Source of the DNA: DATBDM01 sp034664425
GTDB taxonomy: Bacteria > Actinomycetota > Thermoleophilia > Solirubrobacterales > Solirubrobacteraceae
Assembly (NCBI GenBank): GCA_034664425.1
Contig: JAXDHR010000257.1
Span: 1-23,067 of the forward strand
Direction: 5' to 3'
DNA length: 23,067 nt
A model generated the notes under the pieces. That model had not been told where the DNA came from. It did not search any database and saw only the letters and a list, made by a program, of their open reading frames with translations. Every line of letters begins with the position of its first letter. Positions within the stretch are counted from its first letter, which is position 1. Shown one piece after another: positions 8,903 to 15,549 of the stretch. The position numbers and the translations under genes were made by a program.

Positions 8903-9937
8903 GTGCCCTCCCCCACCGACGCCGATCTCCTCGCCCGCGCGCGGCAGGGCGACCGCTCCGCGTTCGCCGCGCTCGTCGAGCGGCACGCGCCCGCGCTGCG
9001 GCGCGCGTGCCGGCGCGCGCTGCGCGATCCCGACGCCGCTGCCGACGCCGCGCAGGAGGCCGTGCTGACCGCGCTGCTGTCGCTCGAGCGGCTGCGCGAC
9101 GACGACCGCTTCGGCGCGTGGCTCGTCGGCATCGGGCTCAACCACTGCCGCCATGCGCTGCGCTCGCGCACGCCCACCGTCCATGCCGACCTGGACCACG
9201 CCGCCGCCGACTCGCCCGACCTCGACGCGGCGCTCGACGCCGAGCGCGCCGCCGCCCGGATCCGCGAGGCGATCGCCGGCCTCCCCAGAGGCCAGCGGGC
9301 GGCGGTCGAACTGTTCTACCTCGCCGGCCTCAACCACGCCGAGGCCGCGATCCACCTCGGCGTCGCGCCGAGCGCGGTCAAGGCCCGGCTGCACAAGGCG
9401 CGGAACTCGCTGCGCGACCGTCTCGCCCCCGTCTGGAAGGAGCAGTTCGCCATGTCCCAGCTCATCGCGGTCCGCGTCGCCGACGTGCGCCGGGCGGGTG
9501 ACCAGCACGTCGTCCTGCTGGCCGAGGACGGCGGCGCGCGGGAGCTGACGATCTGGGTCGGCGCGCCCGAGGCCACGCAGATCGCCGTGGCCGTCGAGGA
9601 CGTCGAGCTCCCGCGACCGTCGAGCCATCACCTGATGGCCGCGCTGATCGGGGCCGCCGGATCGCGGCTGCGTGAGGTGCGGATAACCCGTCTCGCCGAA
9701 TCAATCTTCTACGCCGACGTCGTGCTCGAGGACGGCACCCGCGTCGACGCCCGGCCCAGCGACGGCATCGTGCTCGCGCTCGTCGGCGGCGCACCGCTGC
9801 TGGTCGCTCCCGAGGTGCTCGACGCGGCCACGGACCGCTTCGCGCCCGGCGCCGAGACCGCCGACGACCGGCGCGTACTCGCGGACGAGGCGCGGGAGCG
9901 CCTCGCCCGCACCGCCGCGGAGCTCAGGCGGACGTGA
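8903..9937 (+). CDS. ECF-type sigma factor fused to a bifunctional nuclease (DUF151) domain
   Basis: Residues 1-180 look like an ECF sigma factor. Region 2 covers about 20-88 (DAAADAAQEAVLTALLSLER, then RFGAWLVGIGLNHCRHALR). Region 4 covers about 118-172 (AIAGLPRGQRAAVELFYLAG, then AIHLGVAPSAVKARLHKARN), with a normal helix-turn-helix. Residues 184-310 match the bifunctional nuclease family (DUF151, PF02577): LTIWVGAPEATQIAVAVE, LPRPSSHHLMAALI and DARPSDGIVLALVGGAPLLV. A charged helical tail follows. The family has DNase and RNase activity in plants and is widespread in bacteria; activity here is inferred. The GTG at 8903 begins VPSPTDADLLARARQGDRSA, a normal ECF start, but no clear Shine-Dalgarno is seen. 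An in-frame TTG at 8846 is an alternative. No anti-sigma gene is adjacent. The TGA abuts the stop of the convergent oxidoreductase gene. Confidence 0.88.
   Translation: MPSPTDADLLARARQGDRSAFAALVERHAPALRRACRRALRDPDAAADAAQEAVLTALLSLERLRDDDRFGAWLVGIGLNHCRHALRSRTPTVHADLDHAAADSPDLDAALDAERAAARIREAIAGLPRGQRAAVELFYLAGLNHAEAAIHLGVAPSAVKARLHKARNSLRDRLAPVWKEQFAMSQLIAVRVADVRRAGDQHVVLLAEDGGARELTIWVGAPEATQIAVAVEDVELPRPSSHHLMAALIGAAGSRLREVRITRLAESIFYADVVLEDGTRVDARPSDGIVLALVGGAPLLVAPEVLDAATDRFAPGAETADDRRVLADEARERLARTAAELRRT
9437..9454 (+). promoter_or_regulatory. Strong internal Shine-Dalgarno and ATG at the sigma/nuclease junction
   Basis: AAGGAG at 9437-9442 lies 9 bases before the in-frame ATG at 9452-9454, exactly where the nuclease domain begins (MSQLIAVRVADVRRAG). 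This would allow a separate 161-residue nuclease product from the same mRNA. The same bases also encode Lys-Glu in the linker, so chance is possible. Confidence 0.45.
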
Positions 9938-10873
9938 TCAGTCGATACGCAGCACGAGCTTGCCGCGCACGTGGCCGTCCTCGAGGTGCTCGAAGGCCGA
10001 CGCGGCCTCCCTCATCGAGTAGGTGCGCTCGACGTGCGGGCGCAGCCGCCCGTCGGCGATCAGGTCGTTCATCTCGGCGAGGTCGTAGCCGCTCGGGCGC
10101 GCGAACACGTAGTGGCTCTCGAAGCCTTCGCGCCTGGGTGGCGGCTGCTTGATCGAGACGATCCGGCCGCCACGGCGCAGCACCGAGAACGCGAGCTCCT
10201 GCGCGTCCCCGCCGAAGAGGTCCAGCGCGGCGTCGGTCCCCTTGTCGGCCGCGAGCTGGTGCACGCGGGCCGAGACGTCGCCGAGCGTGTAGTCGACGGG
10301 CTCCGCGCCCAGCTCGCGCAGGAAGTCCTGGTTGCGCCCGGACGCGGTCGCGATCACGCGCGCCCCGCGGGCGATCGCCAGCTGGATCGTGACGTGCCCG
10401 ACGCCGCCGGCGCCGCCGTCGAGGAACAAGGTCTCGCCACCGCGCAGGCCGAGCGCCTCGAGCGACTGGTGCGCGGTCAGGCCGCAGAGCGGGATCGCCG
10501 CCGCCTCCTCGAAGGACAGCGACGGGGGCTTGGGCGCGAGGTAGCCCTCGGGCACCGTCGTGAATTCGGCGAAGGTCCCGTACTGCAGGTTGTGGCGGCG
10601 GCAGTAGCCGTACACCTCGTCTCCCGGCCGGAACCAGGTGACCGCCGCGCCGACGCGCTCGACCACCCCGGCCGCGTCCCAGCCGAGGATCACCGGCAGC
10701 GTCGCCGGGAAGGCACCCGTCATGCGCCCTTCGCGGATCGCGACGTCGACCGGGTTGAAGGCCGCCGCGCGGACGCGCACGAGCACGCCGTCGGGTGCGA
10801 CGGGCGGCGGTTCGAGCTCCAGCAGCTCGACCGCATCCCTGCTGCCCCACTCCCGGATCGCGACGGCCCGCAT
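9938..10873 (-). CDS. NAD(P)H:quinone oxidoreductase-like MDR protein
   Basis: This 311-residue protein belongs to the medium-chain dehydrogenase/reductase superfamily, in the zinc-free quinone oxidoreductase-like group. It has the GroES-like N-terminal domain (AAFNPVDVAIREGR, LGWDAAGVVERVG, FRPGDEVYGY) and a Rossmann domain with the cofactor loop GGAGGVG at 153-159. The C-terminal end is RGKLVLRID. The cysteine pattern for catalytic or structural zinc is not seen. The substrate cannot be told from sequence. The ATG at 10873 begins MRAVAIREWGS, and a longer in-frame opening upstream runs into the cupin gene. It lies 8 bases after the cupin stop, so the two are probably co-transcribed, and it converges stop-to-stop with the sigma-nuclease gene. 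Confidence 0.9.
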   Translation of the reverse strand: MRAVAIREWGSRDAVELLELEPPPVAPDGVLVRVRAAAFNPVDVAIREGRMTGAFPATLPVILGWDAAGVVERVGAAVTWFRPGDEVYGYCRRHNLQYGTFAEFTTVPEGYLAPKPPSLSFEEAAAIPLCGLTAHQSLEALGLRGGETLFLDGGAGGVGHVTIQLAIARGARVIATASGRNQDFLRELGAEPVDYTLGDVSARVHQLAADKGTDAALDLFGGDAQELAFSVLRRGGRIVSIKQPPPRREGFESHYVFARPSGYDLAEMNDLIADGRLRPHVERTYSMREAASAFEHLEDGHVRGKLVLRID

Positions 10874-10881
10874 GCTCCGCC

Positions 10882-11373
10882 CTATCCCCTCCCGGGGATC
10901 GAGCAAACCACGCGGATCAGCGCCCGCTGCAGGCGCGCGGGCACGCGCGCGAGCCGGACGTCGTCGAAGTGGCGCCACGCGAGCGGAGCCGCGTGCCACG
11001 GCGCGATGAAGCCACGCGACGAGACGAGCCCTCGCTGTGCGAGCCGCCAGAGGCCCTCGTAGAGCTCGTCATGCGCCCCGCCGGGGCGGAACTCAGCCAC
11101 CCACTCGACGGGCTCCCGCGTCGCGAACGTGTGCGCGACGCCGGCGGGCACCGTCAGCTCCTCGCCCGCGCGCAGCACGTGCCACGCACGGCCGACGCGC
11201 ACCTCGAGCGCGCCGCGACGCACCGCGATGCGCTCCGCATCGCGCGGGTGCACATGCAGCGGCACGCGCGGGAAGCGCGGGCCGAGCCGTGAGACGGCGA
11301 CGAGCGCGCCGGGCGTCCGGTGCAGCGACACCGAGCCGTCGAGCCGCTCATCGGTGAGCGTGACCACCTCCAC
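10882..11373 (-). CDS. Cupin-domain protein
   Basis: The 163-residue product contains one complete cupin fold signature. Motif 1 has His40, His42 and Glu47 (LHVHPRDAERIAVRRG), and motif 2 has Pro76, Gly78 and His81 (GEELTVPAGVAHTF). These are the usual four metal ligands, so a mononuclear metal site is likely. The C-terminal third (PWHAAPLAWRHFDDVRLARV) is a helical tail without a recognised domain. The function could be enzymatic or ligand binding and cannot be decided. The start is GTG; a second GTG two codons later is possible. The gene lies 49 bases after rpsG behind a hairpin and 8 bases before the MDR gene. Confidence 0.8.
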   Translation of the reverse strand: MEVVTLTDERLDGSVSLHRTPGALVAVSRLGPRFPRVPLHVHPRDAERIAVRRGALEVRVGRAWHVLRAGEELTVPAGVAHTFATREPVEWVAEFRPGGAHDELYEGLWRLAQRGLVSSRGFIAPWHAAPLAWRHFDDVRLARVPARLQRALIRVVCSIPGRG

Positions 11374-11395
11374 GCCCGCTGCCTTGCCCGCTCGG

Positions 11396-11412
11396 TGCGC
11401 GCTGGGCGCGCA
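11396..11412 (-). terminator. Hairpin just after rpsG
   Basis: TGCGCGC and GCGCGCA form a perfect 7-bp stem with a 3-base TGG loop, 10 bases beyond the rpsG stop and before the cupin start. No T-run follows. It may end or reduce transcription from rpsL-rpsG into the cupin gene. Confidence 0.4.
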
Positions 11413-11422
11413 ACCCGGCGCG

Positions 11423-11893
11423 CTACCAGCGATAGTGCGCGAAGGCCTTGTTGGCCTGCGCCATGCGGAAGATGTCGTCCTTGCGCTTGTAGGCGCCGCC
11501 CAGCTGGGACTGCGCGTCGAGCAGCTCGTTGGCGAGCCGCTGCGCCATCGACTTCTCGCGGCGGTTGCGGGCGAACTCGACGAGCCAGCGAACGGCGAGC
11601 GTGCGGGCCCGGCGCTGGGGCACCTCGACCGGCACCTGATAGGTCGCGCCGCCGACGCGGCGAGAGCGGACCTCGAGCACCGGCGTGAGCGCCTTGATCG
11701 ACGTCTCGAGCGCCTCGACCGGGTCCTTGCCCGTGCGCTCGGCGAGGATCGCCAGGGCGTCGTAGACGATCGTCTCGGCCTTGGACTTCTTGCCGTCCTG
11801 CATCACCCGGTTGATGACCTGCTGGACGAGCTTGGAGCGGTGGAGCGGGTCCGCCTCGATGACGCGGGCCCCGGCGGCGGCGCGGCGCGGCAT
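11423..11893 (-). CDS. rpsG: 30S ribosomal protein S7
   Basis: S7 is a primary 16S rRNA binding protein of the head that nucleates 3'-domain assembly. The 156-residue protein has the normal length and shows VQQVINRVMQDGKKSKAETI, GGATYQVPVEVPQRRARTLA and the C-terminal KAFAHYRW. The ATG at 11893 shares a base with the rpsL stop (TAATG). In E. coli S7 represses the str operon through the rpsL-rpsG junction. Here that junction has no intergenic space and fusA is about 3.6 kb away, so the same control of fusA is unlikely. Confidence 0.97.
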   Translation of the reverse strand: MPRRAAAGARVIEADPLHRSKLVQQVINRVMQDGKKSKAETIVYDALAILAERTGKDPVEALETSIKALTPVLEVRSRRVGGATYQVPVEVPQRRARTLAVRWLVEFARNRREKSMAQRLANELLDAQSQLGGAYKRKDDIFRMAQANKAFAHYRW

Positions 11894-12288
11894 TACTTGG
11901 CCTTCACGCCGTACTGGGAGCGCGCCTTCTTGCGGTCGGACACGCCGGCCGCGTCGAGCGTGCCGCGGATCACCTTGTAGCGCACGCCCGGGAGGTCCTT
12001 GACGCGGCCGCCGCGCACGAGCACGACGGAGTGCTCCTGCAGGTTGTGGCCCTCGCCCGGGATGTACGCGGTGACTTCCATCCCGTTCGTCAGCCGGACG
12101 CGCGCGACCTTGCGCAGCGCGGAGTTCGGCTTCTTGGGCGTGACGGTGTACACACGGGTGCACACCCCGCGACGCTGGGGCGCCGCAACGCGCTTCTTGC
12201 GGCCCTTGCCAGACTTCAGGCCCGGGGTGGCAAGCTTCTTCGTCTTGGGGTTGCGGCCCTTGCGGACCAGCTGGGACGTCGTGGGCAT
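11893..12288 (-). CDS. rpsL: 30S ribosomal protein S12
   Basis: S12 is at the decoding centre and controls fidelity; mutations here confer streptomycin resistance. The 131-residue product contains TPKKPNSALRKVARVRLTNG, GEGHNLQEHSVVLVRGGRVK and DLPGVRYKVIRG. The residues equivalent to E. coli Lys43 and Lys88 are Lys52 and Lys97, so the classical resistance substitutions are absent. A basic insertion near residues 18-36 makes it about seven residues longer than the E. coli protein. The ATG lies only 25 bases after the response-regulator stop. Confidence 0.97.
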   Translation of the reverse strand: MPTTSQLVRKGRNPKTKKLATPGLKSGKGRKKRVAAPQRRGVCTRVYTVTPKKPNSALRKVARVRLTNGMEVTAYIPGEGHNLQEHSVVLVRGGRVKDLPGVRYKVIRGTLDAAGVSDRKKARSQYGVKAK

Positions 12289-12296
12289 ACAGCGCG

Positions 12297-12308
12297 GCAG
12301 TCTAGCAA
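12297..12308 (-). promoter_or_regulatory. Candidate extended -10 element for rpsL
   Basis: On the minus strand this reads ATTGCTAGACTGC, a TGnTAnnnT extended -10 form, with TAGACT ending 10 bases before the rpsL ATG. Transcription would begin very close to the ATG, giving a leaderless or very short-leader mRNA. No -35 match is visible. Confidence 0.35.
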
Positions 12309-12313
12309 TGGCC

Positions 12314-12775
12314 TCAGGCCGCCTCGCCCGCCCCCGGGAGCCGCACGACGCTGACGAAGAACTCGTCGATCTGGCGCACCACCTCGATGAAGCGGTCGAA
12401 GTCGACCGGCTTGGTGACGTAGGCGTTCGCGTGCAGGTCGTACGAGCGCAGCACGTCCTCCTCGGCCTTGGAGGTCGTGAGCACGACGACCGGGATCGAG
12501 CGCAGCGCCGAGTCGTCCTTGACCTCGGCCAGCACCTCGCGGCCGTCCTTGCGCGGCAGGTTGAGATCGAGCAGGATCAGCCCTGGCCGACGCGCGTCGG
12601 CGTAGCGGCCCTCGCGGCGCAGGTACTCGAGCGCCTCGACGCCGTCGGAGACGACGTTGAGGTTGTTGCGGACCTTGTTGAACTCGAAGGCCTCCTCGAT
12701 CAACAGCACGTCCCCGGGGTCGTCCTCGACGAGCAGCACCTCGATGAACTCGGGCGAGCCGTCCGGTGCGGTCAT
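12314..12775 (-). CDS. Single-domain response regulator (Rcp1/CheY-like)
   Basis: This is a stand-alone receiver domain of 153 residues. It has the acidic pair at Asp18-Asp19 (LLVEDDPGDVLLIEEAF), the phospho-acceptor Asp70 (LILLDLNLPRKDG), Thr100 and Lys122 (YVTKPVDFDRFIEVV). The long acidic-pocket helix and the NLPRKDG motif resemble Rcp1-type regulators that partner phytochrome-like kinases. There is no output domain, so it acts through protein-protein contact or as a phosphate relay. Its ATG overlaps the kinase stop (ATGA), so the two are translationally coupled and are a likely cognate pair. rpsL starts 25 bases downstream. Confidence 0.93.
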   Translation of the reverse strand: MTAPDGSPEFIEVLLVEDDPGDVLLIEEAFEFNKVRNNLNVVSDGVEALEYLRREGRYADARRPGLILLDLNLPRKDGREVLAEVKDDSALRSIPVVVLTTSKAEEDVLRSYDLHANAYVTKPVDFDRFIEVVRQIDEFFVSVVRLPGAGEAA

Positions 12776-14322
12776 GTCGCTGCTGGCTCCTCGGCGTCGG
12801 GAAGGGTGAAGCGGAAGGTGGTGCCCGGCTGCGCGTCGGTGTCGAGCCAGATGCGTCCGCCGTGGTACTCGATGATCTTGCGGCACATGGCCAGGCCGAT
12901 GCCCGTGCCCTCGTAGGTCGCGCGCGTGTGCAGGCGCTGGAAGATGACGAAGATGCGCTCGGCGTACTCCGGTTCGATGCCGATGCCGTTGTCGGCGACG
13001 GAGATCTCCCACGCGTCGCCGTCGCGCCGCGCGTCGACGCGCACGCGCGGCGGCTCGTCGCCGTGGAACTTGAGCGCGTTGCCGACGAGGTTCTGGAGGA
13101 CGAGCGCGAGGAGCCCCGGGTCGCCGACCACGGTGGGGAGCTCGCCGGACTCGATCGTCGCGCCGGTCTCCTCGGCGCGTGGTCCCAGGTTCGCCGCCGT
13201 GCGCTCGAGCAGCGCGTTGAGGTCGACCCGCTCGCGCTTGTGGCCGAGGCGCCCGACGCGGGAGAACGCGAGCAGGTCGTTGATCAGGTCCTGCATGCGC
13301 CGCGCGCCGTCGACCGCGTAGTGGATGTACTGGTCGGCACGGTCGTCGAGCTGGCCCGCGTAGCGGCGCTCGAGCATCTGGCAGAAGCTCGCGACCTTGC
13401 GCAGCGGCTCCTGCAGGTCGTGCGACGCGACGTAGGCGAACTGCTCGAGCTCGGCGTTTGAGCGCTGCAGGTCCGCCCTCTGGCGATCGAGCTCCTCGCG
13501 CGCGCGCTCGACCGCGCGGACCTCCTCGACGATGCGGGCACGCATCGCCTCGGTGTCGACGCCGAGGTCGACGATCTCGCGCGCTCCCTCGGTGTGCACC
13601 GGCTGATCGTAGTCGCCGCCGGCGACGCCGCGGACGCGTTCGGCGAGCGCCCCGATCGGGCGGATCACATGCCGGCTCAGCGCCCATCCGGCGAGCGCGA
13701 TCCCGAGCAGCAGCAGCGCGGTCGATGCGACCACGACGACCGTGACCAGCGCGGCGTCGTGGGCGAGCCGCGAGCGGGCCGCGGTGCGTGCCGCGGCGAG
13801 ATCGCCCTGCAGCGCACGCACGGCGCCGCGCAGCGCGTCGAAGGGGGCTCGGCCCTCGGCCGCGCGGCTGGCCGCCTGCCCCGCCTGGCCCGCACGCACC
13901 CGCGCGATCACCGGCGCGGCGTAGCCCGTGCGCCACGCGTCGGCCCGGGCGCGAACGGCGCTCAGCTCCCCGCGCAGGCCGGTGCGGTCCTCGTCGCTGA
14001 TCAGCCGGTCGAGCTCGGCGAGCGTCCCCCGCTCGGTCGCGAGGCCGGACCGGTAGGGCGCGAGCAGGGCCTGCCGGCGGCCGAGCAGGTACCCGCGCAC
14101 GCCCGCCTCCTGGTCGACCACCGCGGCGTCGAGCCGGGAGGCCGACGCGATCGCCGGGTCGAGGCGGTCGGCGAGCGCGGTGCGAGCGCTGGAGAGGTTG
14201 TGCAGCGTGATGAGGCCGGGAATCAGCCCGAGCAGCGCGATCGCGGCGAGCAGGCCCGCGGCGACCGTGAACCAGCCGATCACCCCGAGGACCGGCCGCC
14301 GCGCCGGCGCGACCGCAGTCAC
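12772..14322 (-). CDS. Membrane histidine kinase with CHASE3-like sensor and HAMP
   Basis: This 516-residue sensor kinase has membrane segments at about 11-39 and 191-215. Between them lies an all-helical extracytoplasmic region (40-190) with DQEAGVRGYLLGRRQALLAP, which resembles CHASE3. HAMP (about 212-265) and a coiled coil follow. HisKA has His301 in FAYVASHDLQEPLRKV, and the ATPase has the N box LVGNALKF, DNGIGI (444-449), IFVIFQRLH and GTGIGLAMC. The SHDLQEPLRK form is typical of Cph1-like kinases that use Rcp1-type regulators, which matches the downstream gene. The start is GTG, overlapping the phosphatase stop as GTGA. The signal is unknown. Confidence 0.93.
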   Translation of the reverse strand: MTAVAPARRPVLGVIGWFTVAAGLLAAIALLGLIPGLITLHNLSSARTALADRLDPAIASASRLDAAVVDQEAGVRGYLLGRRQALLAPYRSGLATERGTLAELDRLISDEDRTGLRGELSAVRARADAWRTGYAAPVIARVRAGQAGQAASRAAEGRAPFDALRGAVRALQGDLAAARTAARSRLAHDAALVTVVVVASTALLLLGIALAGWALSRHVIRPIGALAERVRGVAGGDYDQPVHTEGAREIVDLGVDTEAMRARIVEEVRAVERAREELDRQRADLQRSNAELEQFAYVASHDLQEPLRKVASFCQMLERRYAGQLDDRADQYIHYAVDGARRMQDLINDLLAFSRVGRLGHKRERVDLNALLERTAANLGPRAEETGATIESGELPTVVGDPGLLALVLQNLVGNALKFHGDEPPRVRVDARRDGDAWEISVADNGIGIEPEYAERIFVIFQRLHTRATYEGTGIGLAMCRKIIEYHGGRIWLDTDAQPGTTFRFTLPDAEEPAAT

Positions 14323-15518
14323 CCGGCCTCGGAGACGAGCAGGACGGCCACGTCGTCGAGCAGGGCGCCGCCGTTGAGCGCCTCCGCCCGCTCGACGAGC
14401 GCGCGGACGAGCGCCCCGGGGCGCCCGCCGTGCTCGCGCAGTGCGTCACCGGCCATCTCGAGCAGACCGGCCTCGCCCAGGCGCGCCGGCCCGGCGCCCA
14501 CCCGGCCCTCGACGAGCCCGTCGGTGTACAGCAGCAGGCCGAAGCCAGGGTTCAACGGCAGCTCGCGTGCGGGCCAGCGTGCATCGGCGACCACCCCGAG
14601 CGGCGGGCCGCCCTGCTCGGGTGAGACCGCGGTTGCGCCCGTGCCGTCGAGCACTACCGGCAGTGGATGGCCCGCGACCCGCAGGATCGTGCTGCGGCGG
14701 TCGGGCGCGATCGACGCCATGCACAGCGTCGTGAACACGCCGGCGTCGTGGCGCTCAGCGACGAGCACCTCCTGCAGCGTCCTCAGCAGCGTGTCCGACG
14801 GCGCCTCGGACATCACGAGCGTGCGCCACGCGATGCGCAGGAGGACGCCGAGCGCCGCCTCGTCCGGGCCATGCCCGCAGACGTCGCCGATGATCACGTG
14901 GACGGTGCCGTCGCCGTCCTGCACCGCGTCGTAGAAGTCACCGCCGAGCAGCGCGCGGCGGCGGCCGGGGCGGTAGTGGGCGGCGAGCGCGAGCCGCGGG
15001 TCGGATACGAGCGGCGTCGGCAGCAGCCCGCGCTCCAGGCGCGCGTTCTCCTGCGCGTACAGGCGCGCGGCCTGCAGTTGCGACTGCGCCTGCTCGGCGC
15101 GCCGGCGCTCGACCGCGTACCGGATCGCCCGCCACAGGACCTCGCCGTCGACCTTGCCCTTGATCAGGTAGTCCTGGGCGCCGGCCGCGACCGCCTCGAT
15201 CCCGCGCAGCGCGTCGTCGAGGCCCGTGAGCACGAGGATCGCGGGCGCGTCGCCCGACTCGCGCAGCTCGAGCAGGCCCTGCAGGCCGCTCGAATCCGGA
15301 AGGTCGAGGTCGAGCAGCACGCAGTCGGCTGGGCGGCCGTCCCCGCGCAGCACGTCGCCGAGCCGCGTGGCGCGCCGCAGGTCGACGGGCGCGCCCGCCA
15401 TCTCGAGCAGGTCCTCGACGAGCATCGCATCGCCGTCGTCGTCCTCGACGAGCAGCACTCGCAGCAGCTCGGGACTCGTCGCGAGCGTGCCTGGGACACT
15501 GGTCGGAGGGACGGGCAT
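14319..15518 (-). CDS. Response regulator with PP2C (RsbU/SpoIIE-type) phosphatase output
   Basis: Residues 18-135 form a receiver domain with Asp26-28, phospho-acceptor Asp70 (VLLDLDLPDSSG), Thr98 and Lys120. A short coiled linker (136-165) leads to a PP2C phosphatase domain of the RsbU/SpoIIE kind: LGGDFYD (191-197), GDVCGHGPDEA (211-221), YTDGLVEGR (331-339) and LDDVAVLLV (387-395). The metal-binding Asp residues are present. Such proteins usually dephosphorylate anti-anti-sigma (STAS) proteins in partner-switching stress pathways, but no STAS or anti-sigma gene is adjacent. It is the first gene of a tightly overlapping three-gene signalling cassette and starts 31 bases after ald. Confidence 0.94.
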   Translation of the reverse strand: MPVPPTSVPGTLATSPELLRVLLVEDDDGDAMLVEDLLEMAGAPVDLRRATRLGDVLRGDGRPADCVLLDLDLPDSSGLQGLLELRESGDAPAILVLTGLDDALRGIEAVAAGAQDYLIKGKVDGEVLWRAIRYAVERRRAEQAQSQLQAARLYAQENARLERGLLPTPLVSDPRLALAAHYRPGRRRALLGGDFYDAVQDGDGTVHVIIGDVCGHGPDEAALGVLLRIAWRTLVMSEAPSDTLLRTLQEVLVAERHDAGVFTTLCMASIAPDRRSTILRVAGHPLPVVLDGTGATAVSPEQGGPPLGVVADARWPARELPLNPGFGLLLYTDGLVEGRVGAGPARLGEAGLLEMAGDALREHGGRPGALVRALVERAEALNGGALLDDVAVLLVSEAG

Positions 15519-15528
15519 CGCGCCCGCC

Positions 15529-15539
15529 GCAGTCTAGAC
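15529..15539 (-). promoter_or_regulatory. TAGACT motif and GTCTAGAC palindrome before the phosphatase gene
   Basis: On the minus strand GTCTAGACTGC contains TAGACT, ending 12 bases before the ATG at 15518, and the perfect 8-base palindrome GTCTAGAC (15532-15539). It could be a -10 element giving a near-leaderless mRNA, or a small operator. No -35 is evident. Confidence 0.28.
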
Positions 15540-15549
15540 CGGGCTTGGC

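Noticed and set aside
10874..10999. In-frame N-terminal extension of the MDR protein
   Set aside because: It overlaps the cupin gene and is Arg/Ala-rich. The family N-terminus begins at the ATG at 10873.
12314..14449. Single 711-codon minus-strand frame covering kinase and regulator
   Set aside because: Only its last part is the response regulator. Upstream of 12775 it is out of frame with the kinase and reads as Arg/Ala-rich noise.
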